Source: Tetrahymena elliotti 4EA
Taxonomy: Eukaryota > Ciliophora > Oligohymenophorea > Hymenostomatida > Tetrahymenidae
Assembly: GCA_000231825.2 (NCBI GenBank)
Contig: JH720358.1
Coordinates: 281,242-345,241, forward strand
Length of the DNA stretch: 64,000 nucleotides
Reading direction: 5' to 3'
Shown: positions 25,682 through 38,282 of the stretch, piece by piece
Position numbering within the stretch: position 1 is the first letter of the stretch
Layout: each line of letters begins with the position of its first letter
Translations under genes and position numbers: made by a program
The notes under the pieces: model-generated
The model's database searches: none
Told to the model about the DNA's origin: nothing
Seen by the model: only the letters and a program-made list of their open reading frames with translations

Positions 25682-26894
25682 ATGGCATCTCCATCAGTAA
25701 CTTTAGAGGCTGCTTTAAGTTATGCGAAAGACTAAATTACCTTAGGGTCATTATAATCTAAAACCTATGAAATTGACTATTTGAGTTTATCAGCGTTTGA
25801 TACCTGTGATTCAAAATATTTTCTACGAATAGATGCCACATCTTTAAAATAGTCTGCTTAATCTTTTTATGCTGTACCTGGCTAGTTTGAAATACTGTAG
25901 CTTTATGAATGGGAGCGTTTCATATCTAAATAGTGTAAAGAAGATTGGAGTAAGTGTGTATAAATAGTAAAAATAAGACTTATATAATATCAAAATTAAT
26001 AACAATTTACCAGAAATATAATTTTCGTTTGAAAGATTTACAAAAGACAAAGTGTAATTATTGTTAACAGATAATTATTAGAAATAAAGGTATTCATTAT
26101 TATGCTCATAAATTCGAATCGAAAAGGAGGGGCAAAACACAAAACACAAAATTTGTAAATGATTTCATATTTGAAATAATAAAACAATGAAGAAGATGAA
26201 AAAAGTTTTATTATTGCTTAAACAGAAAAGAAATTGTAATAAATCAAAATCAATATTTATTTATTTATAAGTTTATTGTAATATTATTATTAGTGTGTCA
26301 ATTGTGTATTATAAGCTGGATAAAATGATACATTATAAATTTAATTTCACTATTTATTATAAATGATCCAATTAATTATTATATTTGTATTTCTTTTTCT
26401 CTTCTCAGCTTTCTCATCAATTACTTACTTTACCTTAGATTAGGTTAGCTGTTTGGCGCTCACACTTTTAAAATCAATCAAATAATCAAACTAATTAACC
26501 AACGATCGATCAAAAAAGGAAAATACAAAACTTTTCCCTATTTAGATATTAAAAATTTGTAAATATTCTTACATCAATTTGTTTTTTTTAACAGGTGATA
26601 ATTCGATAGCACTAAAAAATACTCAAAGATTACAAAGATTAAAGAAGAAAGAAAAGCCTTATTTTTCGATTGGAGAAAGATACAGGTAAAATTGAATTTC
26701 CTATTTCTTAAAATAAATTAAAGTTAGTTGTAAAATTATGTTAAATCTATTTAGTTACAGATTTTGGTAAAAATAAAGAAGCATAAATAAAAAAGATGAA
26801 ATATTTTGAGATAATTTTGAACATTTTTTCTCTGAAATTTTGTAGAGATAGATTTACACAAAAAGAAGGATTAAAACATTTAGAAAATTTATGA
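25682..26894 (+). CDS. Hypothetical protein, three exons
   Basis: Not recognised. Exons 25682-25949, 26595-26685 and 26846-26894 join in phase to 135 residues with a TGA stop. Exon 1 encodes a mixed alpha/beta segment starting MASPSVTLEAALSYAKDQ, with five in-frame TAG/TAA Gln codons in its second half, and ends at a strong GTAAGT donor. Exon 2 is basic (LQRLKKKEKPYFSIGERYR). Exon 3 is a short helical end (FTQKEGLKHLENL). Splice joins AGT at the first junction and AGA at the second give continuous sense. The first intron is about 645 nt, long for this genome, and may contain another small exon. It is a probable small basic cytosolic protein; no function is proposed. Confidence 0.65.
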
Positions 26895-27471
26895 TACAGT
26901 TATTAATTTATTTATTAATTTTTATAATGAATATGGTTGGTTGTTCCACCCAAATTTCAGAATAATATTAGTTATATTTTCTTTATATAAAGTATTCTAA
27001 TTATAAAGTGATCAGAAGGAAAATGGTGTTTATTCCCTCCTACTTTTAAATAAATTAAGAGGAAAGTAATTTAAAAGATGAGAGAGACTATGTTTTTTTT
27101 GTTATTATTTAGGTAGATTTTTAATTGTCTATCAATTTAAATTAGTTTTATTTAGATGATTAGTTAGTATTAATAAATAGTTGTTGGCTAAATTTAATGT
27201 AGACTTTGACCTTATTTTTTTGCATATTTACTTACTTCCTTTATTAGTAGAGCAGAAGTTGTAATAAATACTTTTGTATTTCTTCTAGTCAGTAGTTTCA
27301 TGAAAGTCGTTTGTTTTTAAATTATTTGGTTATTTTTGAAAGGATAGAAATTATTAGAAAGGGGAATTAATAAATGATTCTTTTTTATATAGGTTTATAT
27401 ATGGTAGTTAAAATAGACTGATTTATTGATTGACGATCATTTCTTGCAAGTTTTATTCAGATTTTCACCTT
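26895..27471. other. Intergenic region between convergent genes
   Basis: AT-rich with T runs. It separates the 3' ends of the three-exon gene (+) and the helix-turn-helix gene (-). I see nothing else in it. Confidence 0.5.
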
Positions 27472-28623
27472 TCAAAAGAATTTTTGTTGCATGGAAGCTG
27501 TAGCTTAAGGTAATTAACCTAATAATTATTATTGTAAGAGAAGAGTTGCCAAAGGGTTTAAGGCAGCAGCTGGTTAGACAGGTTGTTAAACTTGTTAGGC
27601 TTATTAAGTTTAGGCAAGTTACAAAAGTAATAATTATTAGAGGGTATTTTACAATTATTATTATTGTTATTATTACTATTATTATTGAGCTTAGAATTAT
27701 TGTTGGAGTTAGATCAATAAGTTTTGAGAAATAGCAGTGGGAATTTAAGCGGCTTATTGTAAAGCAGGTTGCTATTATTGGGGAGGAGGGATAATAATTG
27801 ATGTGTTCTTTTATTAAAGTTAGCTCAAAGGATTGATTGGAATACCGTTAGGAGCTTAGGGGGCAACTAAAACAAGATTTCTATTTTGGATGAGTTGCTT
27901 TTTCATCATGTGATTGTTGTTTCCCTTTAAATCATCGTGATTATCGGAACAAGAATCTTCAAAATCTTTTTATTCCGATAAATTGCTGGCTGTTGACATG
28001 AAAGATTGCTTGATGAGGTGCTTTGGGGGGAGAGCACGAGCCATAGCTTGTTGAGAAGCAGAAGCAAAATCAGCAGGATTTGTTAAATCGGTACAACTGG
28101 GAGAGCTGGCACCATTTTTGGATTTCTTTCTGTGCATGGTAAGAATGGTTTTGGCAGAACTGTAATTAATGTTCAATTCTTCAGCAGCCTTTAATTGATT
28201 AAAAAAGAAATTTTAGTAAATGCGTAAAAATTGTTTAATTTATAATTAGAAATGATTTAATTAAAAACTTATAAATGACAAGCAAAGAAAGTGAAACAAA
28301 TTAACAAAAGAGAATAGAAAAAAATTAATGTTTATCTCTATGCACTTTTTTGCTTATTTGAATCAAGGTATAAATTACCCAAACAGAATATGCATATGTA
28401 CACATACTCTGTTTCTTTGTGTCATTTTTGATGTGATTCCTAATAAAAAAAATTTGTTTATTAAATTAATTACCTTTTTAATTGATTTATTTTCTTGGAA
28501 GATCTTATTGAGGAACTTAACTCTCAATGTTTCAGTAATTTTGTTGTATTTACGTTGGGCATGGGGAGCCTTACGAAGGACTTCTTGGTCGACTTCTTTG
28601 AGGATGTCTTCAATAACTTTCAT
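27472..28623 (-). CDS. Helix-turn-helix protein with Gln-rich tail, likely DNA-binding
   Basis: Two exons, 28623-28474 and 28188-27472, give 288 residues; the 285-nt intron lies inside the helix-turn-helix and joins in phase 0. Residues 24-75 read RKYNKITETLRVKFLNKI then FQENKSIKKAAEELNINYSSAKTIL: a homeodomain-like, Psq/Tc1-type helix-turn-helix in which SIKKAAEEL is helix 2 and NYSSAKTIL the recognition helix, followed by a basic MHRKKSK. Many ciliate proteins share this INYSSAKTI-type motif (family knowledge). Residues of about 160-285 are Gln/Leu/Pro/Ala-rich with IIIPPPQQQQP and a run of about ten Gln written with TAA, TAG and CAA, typical of activation or condensate-forming regions. Probable transcription factor or chromatin protein; targets unknown. 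The start is the ATG in AAAATGAAAG; an upstream TTG extension is not needed. Confidence 0.85.
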
Positions 28624-29275
28624 TTTTAATTTTTGTGTGTTTAATTGTTGATGAGTAGTGAGTGTAAGCAAGGTAGCGAATTGTGTTAAATGGGGTTATT
28701 GATTTGAATTTATTTAATTAAGCTTTAGATTTTTGCTCAGGTTAATAAAGATTGTTTTTTTTTTGAGTTTTTTTTAATTTGATTTTGTTTTTGACTATTT
28801 TTTTATTAGATTTCAAGATAGTTTGTTTTGAATTACTTCTATGAGTGGTTATTTAAATTAATTATCAAATTTATTTTTAGAAATCAAGGAATAATGTGAC
28901 GTAAATTAATACCTTTTCTTTACGTCTATAAAATTAGTTAATACTGCGCCATAGAGAATCGTAATATTAAATTCACTTTTAATTAATTCGTCATCTCCTT
29001 TATAATTTGCGACTTGCACAAAGCACAATTCAAACCCCTTAGACAAAACCCATTATTATGTATTATTTTTAAAAACTTAATGAAAGTTAGCGCAAATATT
29101 AAATAATCGATCAAGGCCATTAAGCTTATCATTGCAAATGATTTACTGATGCTTTTCAAATCTGAAAGTATAAAATAATATATTTCTATGCGCTTCTTGC
29201 ATCATTTTGCTCCTTTAACTCTTTATTTTTAACTTCATTTCTCACTCTGCCTTATCCCTTTAATTTTCTAATAAA

Positions 29276-29938
29276 ATGGCTCAATTACCTCCCCTTTAGG
29301 TCCTTTATCTACTCAAATATTCTATCCTTCAGTTCTCAGGTCATTTGTTTCTTGTTCAAATATTTTACTTAAAGCTTTTTAGCCATCAGACAGAGATAGA
29401 ATTTAATGCTAGCACTATATTTTATTTTTTTTTCAATTTACCTCACCCCCGCTCTCCAATTATTTACTGCACTTAGCACTTTAATAAAAGTGTAAAAAAA
29501 ATTTATCTTCCTTTATAAAATACATTTAGTAGTTAAATTAGATTTTCTACTTAATTTAAGTAGAATTTCTTTAGATTATTCTTCTCTTTATTCTTTTAAA
29601 TATTTCATTCTTTTTGTTTGTTTAACTCTTTCACCTTCCTGAATCTCTCTTTTCAATTTCTAGTAAATTAGTTTTTAACTTCTCTTTTTGCTAATTTTTA
29701 TCTATTTTACTTCTTTAAAATAAAGGCATAACCCTAAATTATTTCTATTAAACCCAAATGCCAGTAAAATTCTACTTTTTTATTGTCAAACCAACATGTC
29801 ATATTTCATATTTAAAGCTTAGGTATCTAAAAACCCTTAAACAGTCCCTCTTCATAAGCTTAACTTCTAAATAATATTATCATCTACCTACTTACCACCT
29901 ATATTGATATGTAATATTAAATGATTAACAAATCTTGA
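29276..29938 (+). CDS. Doubtful 220-codon ORF on pyrimidine-rich strand
   Basis: An open frame in the TGA-only code from ATG (context TAAAATGGCT) to TGA. The first 45 residues (MAQLPPLQVLYLLKYSIL...) are plausible. The rest is dominated by Phe, Leu, Ser and Asn, as expected when a T/C-rich strand is translated, because TGA is then rare. No family, signal peptide pattern or splice structure supports it. Most likely chance or a decayed gene. Confidence 0.15.
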
Positions 29939-30127
29939 AAATTTAGACAAAATTTATATCTATTGATTAGTCACTGGTATAAAATAATAACATTACATTC
30001 TTGTAGATGGTAATAGAAAAAATGACACACTAAATTTTATCAAAATTGAACAGTGAATAGTGTGACTGATTTATTCAATCAAATAAATGTCTAAAAAATA
30101 AATACAACTAAAATAATAAATACCAAA

Positions 30128-30163
30128 AGCACAAAAAAAATAAAAGTTAAAACTTTTTCTCGA
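30128..30163. repeat. Dispersed 36-nt sequence, copy 2
   Basis: Same sequence as at 20569-20603 with eight instead of seven A in the first run, followed by the identical 7-bp-arm inverted repeat and CTCGA. It lies 9.6 kb from copy 1 in the same orientation, and both copies are intergenic. Confidence 0.7.
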
Positions 30164-33100
30164 TAAACAAGAATGTTAGTTGTATATAAAAAGAATTCTT
30201 AATAGATGAATTTTACAATTAGTATCTAATAAATCTATTGTTTTTATTAGGTGATTTATATCAGTTATTAATTATTTATATTGAATCAATAGTATCTAAA
30301 ACAAATGGATGCATTAAATGTTACAGCAAACAATCGTATTTGAATTTATTAAATACTTTTCAAAAATATTTTTTAAAATAAAAGAAATGAGTTTTAGAGT
30401 AGAAAATATAAATGAGATCTTAGAGAGATGCAAGTTGAAATAACTGAATTTATTGGTATTCACTGCTCAAAGAGAAATTCAAATTACAAGCATTTTAAAT
30501 ATGGCCAAACCTTAAAAAAATGCTGTCATTATCCAAAGCAAAATCTATTTAATATATTAAAAGAATTCAGTTATTTATCAAGGTATTATAAAAAAATAAT
30601 TATAATCATCTATTATTGATTCTACCAAGATAATATCGTATTAATTCTATTTACGTCTTACCTTATATGAAATCATTCAATTTTTTATTTCTTTTTTGTC
30701 ACCTTGATAGCTCTTTTTAATTTATATAAAAAGGGAATAAACAAATCTCTTTTGAAGCAACATTTGCTAAATAATGTATTTAAATCCTAAACAACAAAAA
30801 ATTAAATAATTTCACAAACTTTCGTACCCATTCATCAATCACTTCTTAATATTTATTTATTTAAATAATTAGTTTTGATGGAAAAGTCTTAAGACTAAGA
30901 ATTTAAATAATGAAAAAATACTTCAATTTTAAAGACTTAAGCTCATAAAAAATAATTTGATTTAATGATAGGTATGATTGCTATAAAAAAAATACAATTT
31001 CTAAAAATACAATATCAAATTTTAAATCTAAAGTTTGTTTGTTAAATGAAATTGTTATAATTATATTTCAAAAAAATTTAAAAGTTAGAATAATTAATTG
31101 TTCAGCAGCTCAGGTATTTAAAACTGGTGATTTCTTTCTTTTTTATGACGCAAGGTTGAACCTGCTTTTTTTATTTATCAAAATTGAAATTTTTATTAAT
31201 ATTTTGAAAGTTATTTGTTGGTTAAGCTAAGAAAGAAATCAAACAAAATTTTATCAAATCTTCAATTATTTTACTGAAGATCAAAATCAATTTTGTAATT
31301 TTCATATTTACACATATATAATAATAAATAAATAGAAACAAGTAATTAACCATTATTAATAAATTTTTAATTAATCCCTTTCATGAAAAATATTCAGGAA
31401 TTTATTTTTAAAAGAAGTAATTAAACTATTGAAAAAAGCCCAGCAAGTGTAAATTTAAAAATGTTGACAATTAAACAGGTATTATTATCAAAAATACCTA
31501 CACTGATTATTGAAAATATCTAAATTTGTGCATTTTTCGATACCTAGTTTTATTTTAAATGTTGATTCTAAATATTATGAAATAATAATGGCAAATTTTG
31601 TTTGAAAATGTTGTTTAAAATAATTGAACATGAGAATAGAATATCAGAATCGAATTTTCTAATGTGATCATAAAAAATAAATTTTGAAGTAAAAGTTTTA
31701 GATTACAGCCTAAAATTAGTTTTTAGGATGAAATCGATTGAATAAATTAGTTTTCTATTCCCAAATATGCACAATTATTATTTAACTTTAAAAGTTTTGC
31801 ATGTTAGCCATATAGTTATTTAATAAAACAAATAATTAACTTTTTTGAAGAGGAATGTAATAGAAGAGATGTATGTTATAAGATTTAAAATATGATATAT
31901 AATGAATTTTAAAGCAATTAATTAGATAATAACACCAAAGGATAAATTTACTAGTGAATAATATATTTAGCTGGCGTAGTATTACAAAGTGCGCAACTTT
32001 TACTAAACTAAAATGCGAAATAAATTTAAGAATTAAACCCCACTAACAATATCTTTTATTAGTATGTTCGTCGGTTTTTGGTGAGTAAAGTTTATTCTAC
32101 TAAGTAAAATCTTTAGAATAAATAAATAAACAAGCAAGCAAGCAAATAAATAAATTTAAGATTTGATCTTGTCTGGGAGTAGTAATATCAGAAATATTAT
32201 TATAATTAGATTTACAGCTAATAGCTTATAGTGAGAGGATGGACGGATTTGTTTATCAAAAATCAAATGAGTATGGTCATTTTTAGGCTAAAAGAAAGAT
32301 TTGGTATATTTTGTCATGGTCTCATTAATTCTGAGGATCAGTGACGGAACAAATTTAAAAATGACTCAATATAAAATTATTTAATGCAAATTATATTTTC
32401 CATGTAACAAATTTTGATAAATATTCTGCATTATTTAACCTGTTAAGGTATTTTACTCAAAACTACCAATTAAATCTAAATGGAATTAAATTTAGAATAA
32501 CTTTTTCTATCTGAATTTTTTTACTTTGCTTTTTTTATATTAAAAGTAATCCAAATCTTATTTTTTTGGATGGTATTCAAGTAAATAAATATACATAAAA
32601 ACATTTACTTTTTTTCTTTATATTTTTTAATTTTCCTTTTCTTTTACATAATCAACAAAACCTATCTAAACGGCTTCTTTATCAGCGCGTCAAAAAAGTG
32701 AGATGACGCAACTTTCGTTTTTAATTCAAGTTAAGCTTAGGCATTATGAAATATTTACATTAAGTAATGCTAACATTCTATCCTTTTTCAAATAATAACT
32801 ACGCTTTAATATTATAAGCAGAATAAATAGAAAAACGATAGAATTCTCCTTTTCTTTATTATTAAAGTATTACATAAATCTCTTCTAATAACCTCTCCTA
32901 AAGAAAAGCGAAGCTCACTTTCAGCATAAGAAAATGAAATTGCCAGTAAACTCAGATGAGTAGCAAAAAATATTCAATTAATTGAAAGGTTAGAATTAAT
33001 TTAATGCTAAAGATATTTGTTTGGAGATAGATAGATAGAAGATATATAAATAGTCTAGAAATTTTAAGAAAGTTTAGTGAGAAAAGAAGATAAATAACTA

Positions 33101-34424
33101 ATTTATTAATTTAGATAAATAGCGCAGATTTTAACAAAATGGAGATAAAGCTGACTGTAAAATAATTACAAATTAGTTAGTTATGAAGAAGGAGAAGAAA
33201 CAAGGAAGCAAGCCTATAATTATCTTGCTTTTGAAAGTAATCTGTAAAAATTAATATTTCTTTTGCTTTCTAAGAAGGAGAAATCAAAATTTATTTATTT
33301 AATTAGACTTTTGATCTCTTGTTTGTGGTTGGGATGAGATCATTTTGCAAATAGTTAATTTATTATTTCGTCATTTTTTATCTCTTTTTTTGATTCTGCC
33401 AGCTCATTTGAATTATAATTCATCTATTCTTTTCTTTAGTTGGCTTAAAGTTAAGAAGTTGGTTTAGGTATAAAGGTTATATTTAAATTTTTAAATATCT
33501 AGCAATTTCTATCAAAAACTTAAATTCTAATCAAAATTATTCGAGTGCATTTATTTTTTTTAAATCTAGTCCTACTTACCTATTAACCAACCAACCTACT
33601 TCTTTCCTTAACTAATTTTAATAAAGACGCATTATTTAACTATTTTTAATGTTTCCTTAGAGGTTATTTCTAGTATTTAGATCTTCTTTTTCCTCATATT
33701 TTTTTTATATTATGAAAGAGAAATACAATTTAAAAATGCAGATAAATAATTTATCTCTTTTCTTTCCATTTTTATATACTATGTTAATAAATTTTGAGTC
33801 ATGATTTCAAATTTTTAATTTCGCTCTTCTATGTAAAACATAAATTGTAATTCATCTATCTTCAAATAGGACTAAGTATTTTAGGCAAATAAATAAATAA
33901 ATTTGTCAATCTAATTGAAGAGGGAAACTTTAATGACCCTTTTGTATGATATTTGTTATGGTTGAAGTAGTATTTGAGCTCGCTTACTCTTTGTATAGGG
34001 GGAAGTGGGAATTGCATAAAATGAAAAGATAACTCTTTAAAAAAGAATATTAAAAAGTAAAAAGAAAACATGTAACAAATAAGATAGTATATTTAATACT
34101 TAAAGTAATGAATAGTTTTGTGATTGTAAATATACATTTGTATAAAGAACTAATTAGTTAGAACTCCTTTCAAAATATCAATGAATAAATAAATACACAA
34201 AATCAATGAATAAGGTCTTAATTCTTTTATTAATTGAAAGAAATAAAGAAATGAGCCAGTTTACCTTCTTTAACTTTAGTTAAAATTAGTTAATATCAAA
34301 GATTGTTAGTTAATCTTAACCTTAGCCTTGCCTTACTTAATCTTTTTTTAAATTTAAAATTTATTAGAAGAAAATAGAATAAATCTACTCGATTTCTTGT
34401 TAGGAATTTGAGAGATCGATAAGG

Positions 34425-34491
34425 AGTTGTAGCTTGGTTGTATTAGAAGACTCAAAATAAGTCTATGGGGGTCCATTTTGGACACTTTTTT
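34425..34491 (+). other. Two small hairpins ending in a T run
   Basis: AGACT (34448-34452) and AGTCT (34460-34464) enclose a 7-nt loop. GTCC (34471-34474) and GGAC (34480-34483) enclose ATTTT. A run of six T follows at 34486-34491. The layout (hairpins, GC above background, T run) could suit a small RNA polymerase III transcript. It does not fold as a tRNA: the acceptor and T arms do not pair and the anticodon loop lacks T33. Speculative. Confidence 0.2.
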
Positions 34492-37463
34492 AAGGGAAGA
34501 AGAGAGTGTAAATTTAATATAACATATATTGATTAACTTTTTAAATCAAGTAAAGGATCAAAAACAAATTTAATTAATTATTGGTTCTTTCAAATTTTAT
34601 GTAAAAATTATTATTTTTTATTGGCATAGTATGTAATTTGGTCTAATTAGGGCGTGAATAATTAAATTACGATTTGTTTGAATTAAAAAGCATTTCGCAT
34701 CTAATAAGACTATGAGGAGGCGATAGTTGACGTACTTTACAAATATTCTCATCATTAAGACTATCTATAATATGTAAAGACATTTTCAATTATCAGTAGA
34801 CTGCCTGCAACATTGATATATTTTACATAAATAGTTGGAGTTATTATGATATGTATTGGTGGAGTATTTAATTTTTTACAAAAACTCAGCTAAATCGATG
34901 AAAATAATTTAGTTATAGTTATTTTTATAGGACATTAATATATACTTTGCTACCATGACAAGTTAATAAAGTAAAAGAGATTAAGAATTTGACGCATATA
35001 TGTTAAAAGGTGTAAATTAATCAATTTTAATTTCAAATTTAGCATATTATTAAGCTAATTACATTAAGAATGGTAAATTTAAAAAGTATCTGAATATTAG
35101 CGTCACATCAATTTATTCCATCCATCCATGAATAACTCAGTCATGTTAAAATAAAATAGAAAATTCTCGTTTTAAGGCTCTCGATTAGTTTAAAAGTTTG
35201 TAAAAAATATTACTCTTACACTTTAAATATGTATATAGCTAATCATGACGGTATATGCGGTATTAATAATTTAATTGCATGTTATCAGACTAATTCGTCA
35301 GTTAAATGCAGGCTAAATAAAAATTTTACGAACTTCTATTAGTAAATTAATTTCCTACCATCAGTAAATAATGTAGAGATATACAACCCTCCAAAATAAC
35401 ACAGTCTAAACAACAATTAGATATGACTCGTTCTTGTTTCAAAAACCAACCTAACTCTTTTACTATAAAAATGATAGCTCTGATTAAATGTATTAATAAT
35501 ATTATGAAACTTGCTTATTGTCTATCATCTTTAATACTTTTGTAATAAATAAATATCTAATATTATCATCTTGTTTATTTTTTGATTATGTCATTTACCA
35601 ATATTACGCAATAAACTAGCCTTTCACGACCAACCTTTATATAATTTTAAAACTTGCATTTAATAACATATCCCTCACTTCTTGTGCCTATTTCAAGCAT
35701 TTCTAATCTAAATTCTATTTCCTTTCATTTATTTATTTTTCAAAGTACAAGAATTATTTTAAATAATAGCTTGAATTATTTTAAAAACATCAATTAAAAC
35801 TCTCCTTTTTATTCAACAACTACCGATTTTGTATATTATAAAACCTTATTTTACAGAAAAATTAATTGTGCAAAATATTGTGTTGCTTATTCATTCCCCA
35901 CTTTTAGAATAAATGCTCTTAACTATATCAAAAATGCTGAATAAATTCTCTTAGCATCTTGAAAATATTTTTTCAAAATTTATTTATTTGATAAGTAGAA
36001 ATATATTTAGCTGTTTGATCTATGATTTTTAGAAATATTTTTACATATCTAATTCATCAAAAACAAATTTATTTTGAATTCACTACATACAGATAATGAT
36101 AGAATCTTGCTCATTAAGAAAAAAAGCAACTATTGTTAACAAAAATATTAAAGTTAGATTAAATTTTAACATATTTAAAGGGTATCCCACAAAGTAAGTT
36201 TGAACACTCCAATGGTTATTTACTTAACCAATGCACTAGAGCTAAAAAAATAAACAGAAAATTAAATTTGAATGAATAAAAAATAAATAAAAAGATAAAT
36301 CAGCTCCTGCTGTGCTTTTTTTCGTAAATCTATTTATGAGAAATTTTGAACAAAAAATCTAGTAAAATAAAGATAAATTTGATAAATTAAAATTTAATCT
36401 TTATCAAAAATTAACATTTAAAATTATAAACCTTAAATAGCTTTAATGACGCCTCTTCATTCAGATAAAATACTAATTTTTAATACGTCCATCATCCATG
36501 TATGCATGCAACATTTATTTAATTAACTTTAACTTAAAAGCTGTAAAGTCGAAAAATAAATTATTCGCAAAGTAAAATTTTTGATCTAATTTCAAATCTT
36601 ACAGAATTAAGTTAAGCCACTAACTGATAACTTTAACATAATACATTATCCTTTATTTAATACATTTTTCTAGATAAAATAAGATATCCTAAACTTTTAT
36701 ATTCAAATATTCTAACATTAAATATCTATTTAAAATTGTAATTATCCTTCTTCTTAAAATATTTTTTATAAGCATTTCTAAGGAAAAAAACCTTATTAAA
36801 GAAATTTGGTCTTTTCCTCTTGTGTATTATTTTTTAACTTTTCATAATATTTTCATTGACCAGGCTCTCAAATCATTAAAAGGAATAAAAAGCAAAAAAA
36901 AATTATCTATTTTTGATAAAATGTGATTAAATTGAAGTAATCAATTCATTTTTTTTAAATTATAAATTGAATTTAGTTTAATAAAAAATTAGTAAGAATA
37001 AGTTTATTGTATTTTACATGTAATTTATTATAGATTTCTACAATTAATTAGTATTTTAATTAGTGGGCATTAATAGGAAAATTTGATTGGTGGTTGAATT
37101 TCTAGATAAAATTTAGAAGGTAATCAATCATTTAAATTGATTTAAGAAATAAATCTTTATTATGTTTAGTTTTTTATTCGTATTGATTTTTTAGATACAT
37201 AATTGATAAGATAAAATTGATTTAATTTAAAAAGATGATTGCTATTCAAAATGATTAATTAGATAGACTTAAAAATTCCAGAAATCCAAAAGATGACTTA
37301 TTGATTGATTGAGTGAATGATTGATTAATAATTGATTTATTTTCTTTATTTATTTTTGTTAATAATATAATAGTTGAATCAGAAGAGTTTAATTAAAAAA
37401 TCTATTAAGTAGTATGCTTGGCATTTATAAAAAGGAATTAATATGAACTATGAACATATTTCG

Positions 37464-38282
37464 TCACTAATTCGCATTATCATTACGTACTTCAAACTCG
37501 TTAAGCAATTTTTCATAGATACTCTTTATTTTATTGTATGTAATTTTTGGAAAACTTTTATAATTGGCTGCGCATCTGTTTGGAGTGTTCTAATTCACAC
37601 GAATCCTGTCATTTAACTGCTGGTTGAATCTTTGAGAAGATGCTACTGCCCTGTTGATGCGATGCCAAACTTGGTTTAAATCAAAGTTTTAACTCTTCAG
37701 TATTTCTATTTTTTTTTCAAGGGGAAACTTGTATAATGTTATATCATCAAATTTTCTTGAGCTTTAGCTATTACTTATCACCCCAAAATTCTTTATATCA
37801 TAATTAGATCTGTTCAAGTTGCTATTCTCGTATTTTTCTCGGTGAATACGGAATTTGCTGCTTTCTTATTATTAAGAGTTTTCTATCTTTGCTGAGTGTT
37901 TTGGAGTAGACATCTAGAAAATGAAGTCATTATCTTTCAAAATATGTTCTACAATGCTATCCACAGAGGCCTTTTCATAGAGTTATTTTTTCATTCTAGC
38001 AGTTCCTTCATGCTAAAGCCAATCCTCTTATTCATCCTTGTTTTTAGGAGTTTCATTATAGCAATCTTCATCATCATGAGAATATTATTATCTTTATTAT
38101 GATAAAGTAAATATATGACTACTCAAAAATTCAATCAATATTTAGTCAATTTATGTTGATCATAATTAAGCCAAAATTCAATACTTCATCGTATGCAATT
38201 ATTATATTATTTAATTACTCAAAAAATCAGTCAGATTCTTGCGATAGGGAATATATTTTGCAATTGATCTACTACCCCTCAT
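37464..38282 (-). CDS. Hypothetical basic protein, two exons
   Basis: Not recognised. Exon 1 (38282-38185) and exon 2 (38118-37464) are joined across a 66-nt intron with a GTATTG donor and a TAG acceptor, giving 250 residues and a TGA stop. An AG three bases earlier works equally well and adds one residue. The N-terminus is MRGSRSIAKYIPYRKNL. An acidic stretch (HDDEDCYNE, KDEQEDW) follows at about residues 45-65, then a Ser/Gln/Lys/Asn-rich middle, and from about 165 a more ordered basic helical part with KKIEILKSQNFDLNQVWHRI and KIKSIYEKLLNEFEV. There are no membrane segments. The downstream start in frame (ATG at 37913) would drop the well-formed acidic part, so I prefer the longer model. 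It lies about 395 bp downstream of the TPR gene on the same strand. Confidence 0.7.

Larger units (their letters stand above)
28624..37463. other. Nearly 9 kb without a convincing gene
   Basis: This is the largest gene desert of the window. It holds one doubtful 220-codon frame (29276), the second copy of the dispersed sequence (30128), a hairpin with GCGTCA arms (32687-32709) and a two-hairpin segment ending in a T run (34425-34491). ORFs at 30428, 31039 and 33862 are short and look like chance. Base composition between 31950 and 35500 is more varied than in other gaps, which could mean decayed genes, noncoding transcripts or germline-limited DNA. Confidence 0.4.

Noticed and set aside
30428..30619. 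Plus-strand ORF of 63 codons
   Set aside because: It has a fairly normal start but ends in an Ile/Tyr/Lys run typical of AT-rich DNA; it has no partner exons and no known motif.
33862..34071. Minus-strand ORF of 69 codons
   Set aside because: Short, Phe/Leu-rich and isolated in a gene desert, with no splice partner or recognisable motif.
34430..34495. tRNA gene
   Set aside because: The anticodon-like arm has 5 bp and a 7-nt loop, but the loop lacks T33 and neither the acceptor stem nor the T arm pairs.
35440..35462. Sequence AAACCAACCTAACTCTTTT resembling the Tetrahymena chromosome breakage sequence (TAAACCAACCTCTTT)
   Set aside because: It carries an insertion that splits the 15-mer. The true element tolerates few changes, so this is not a functional site. 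A similar near match lies at 33590.
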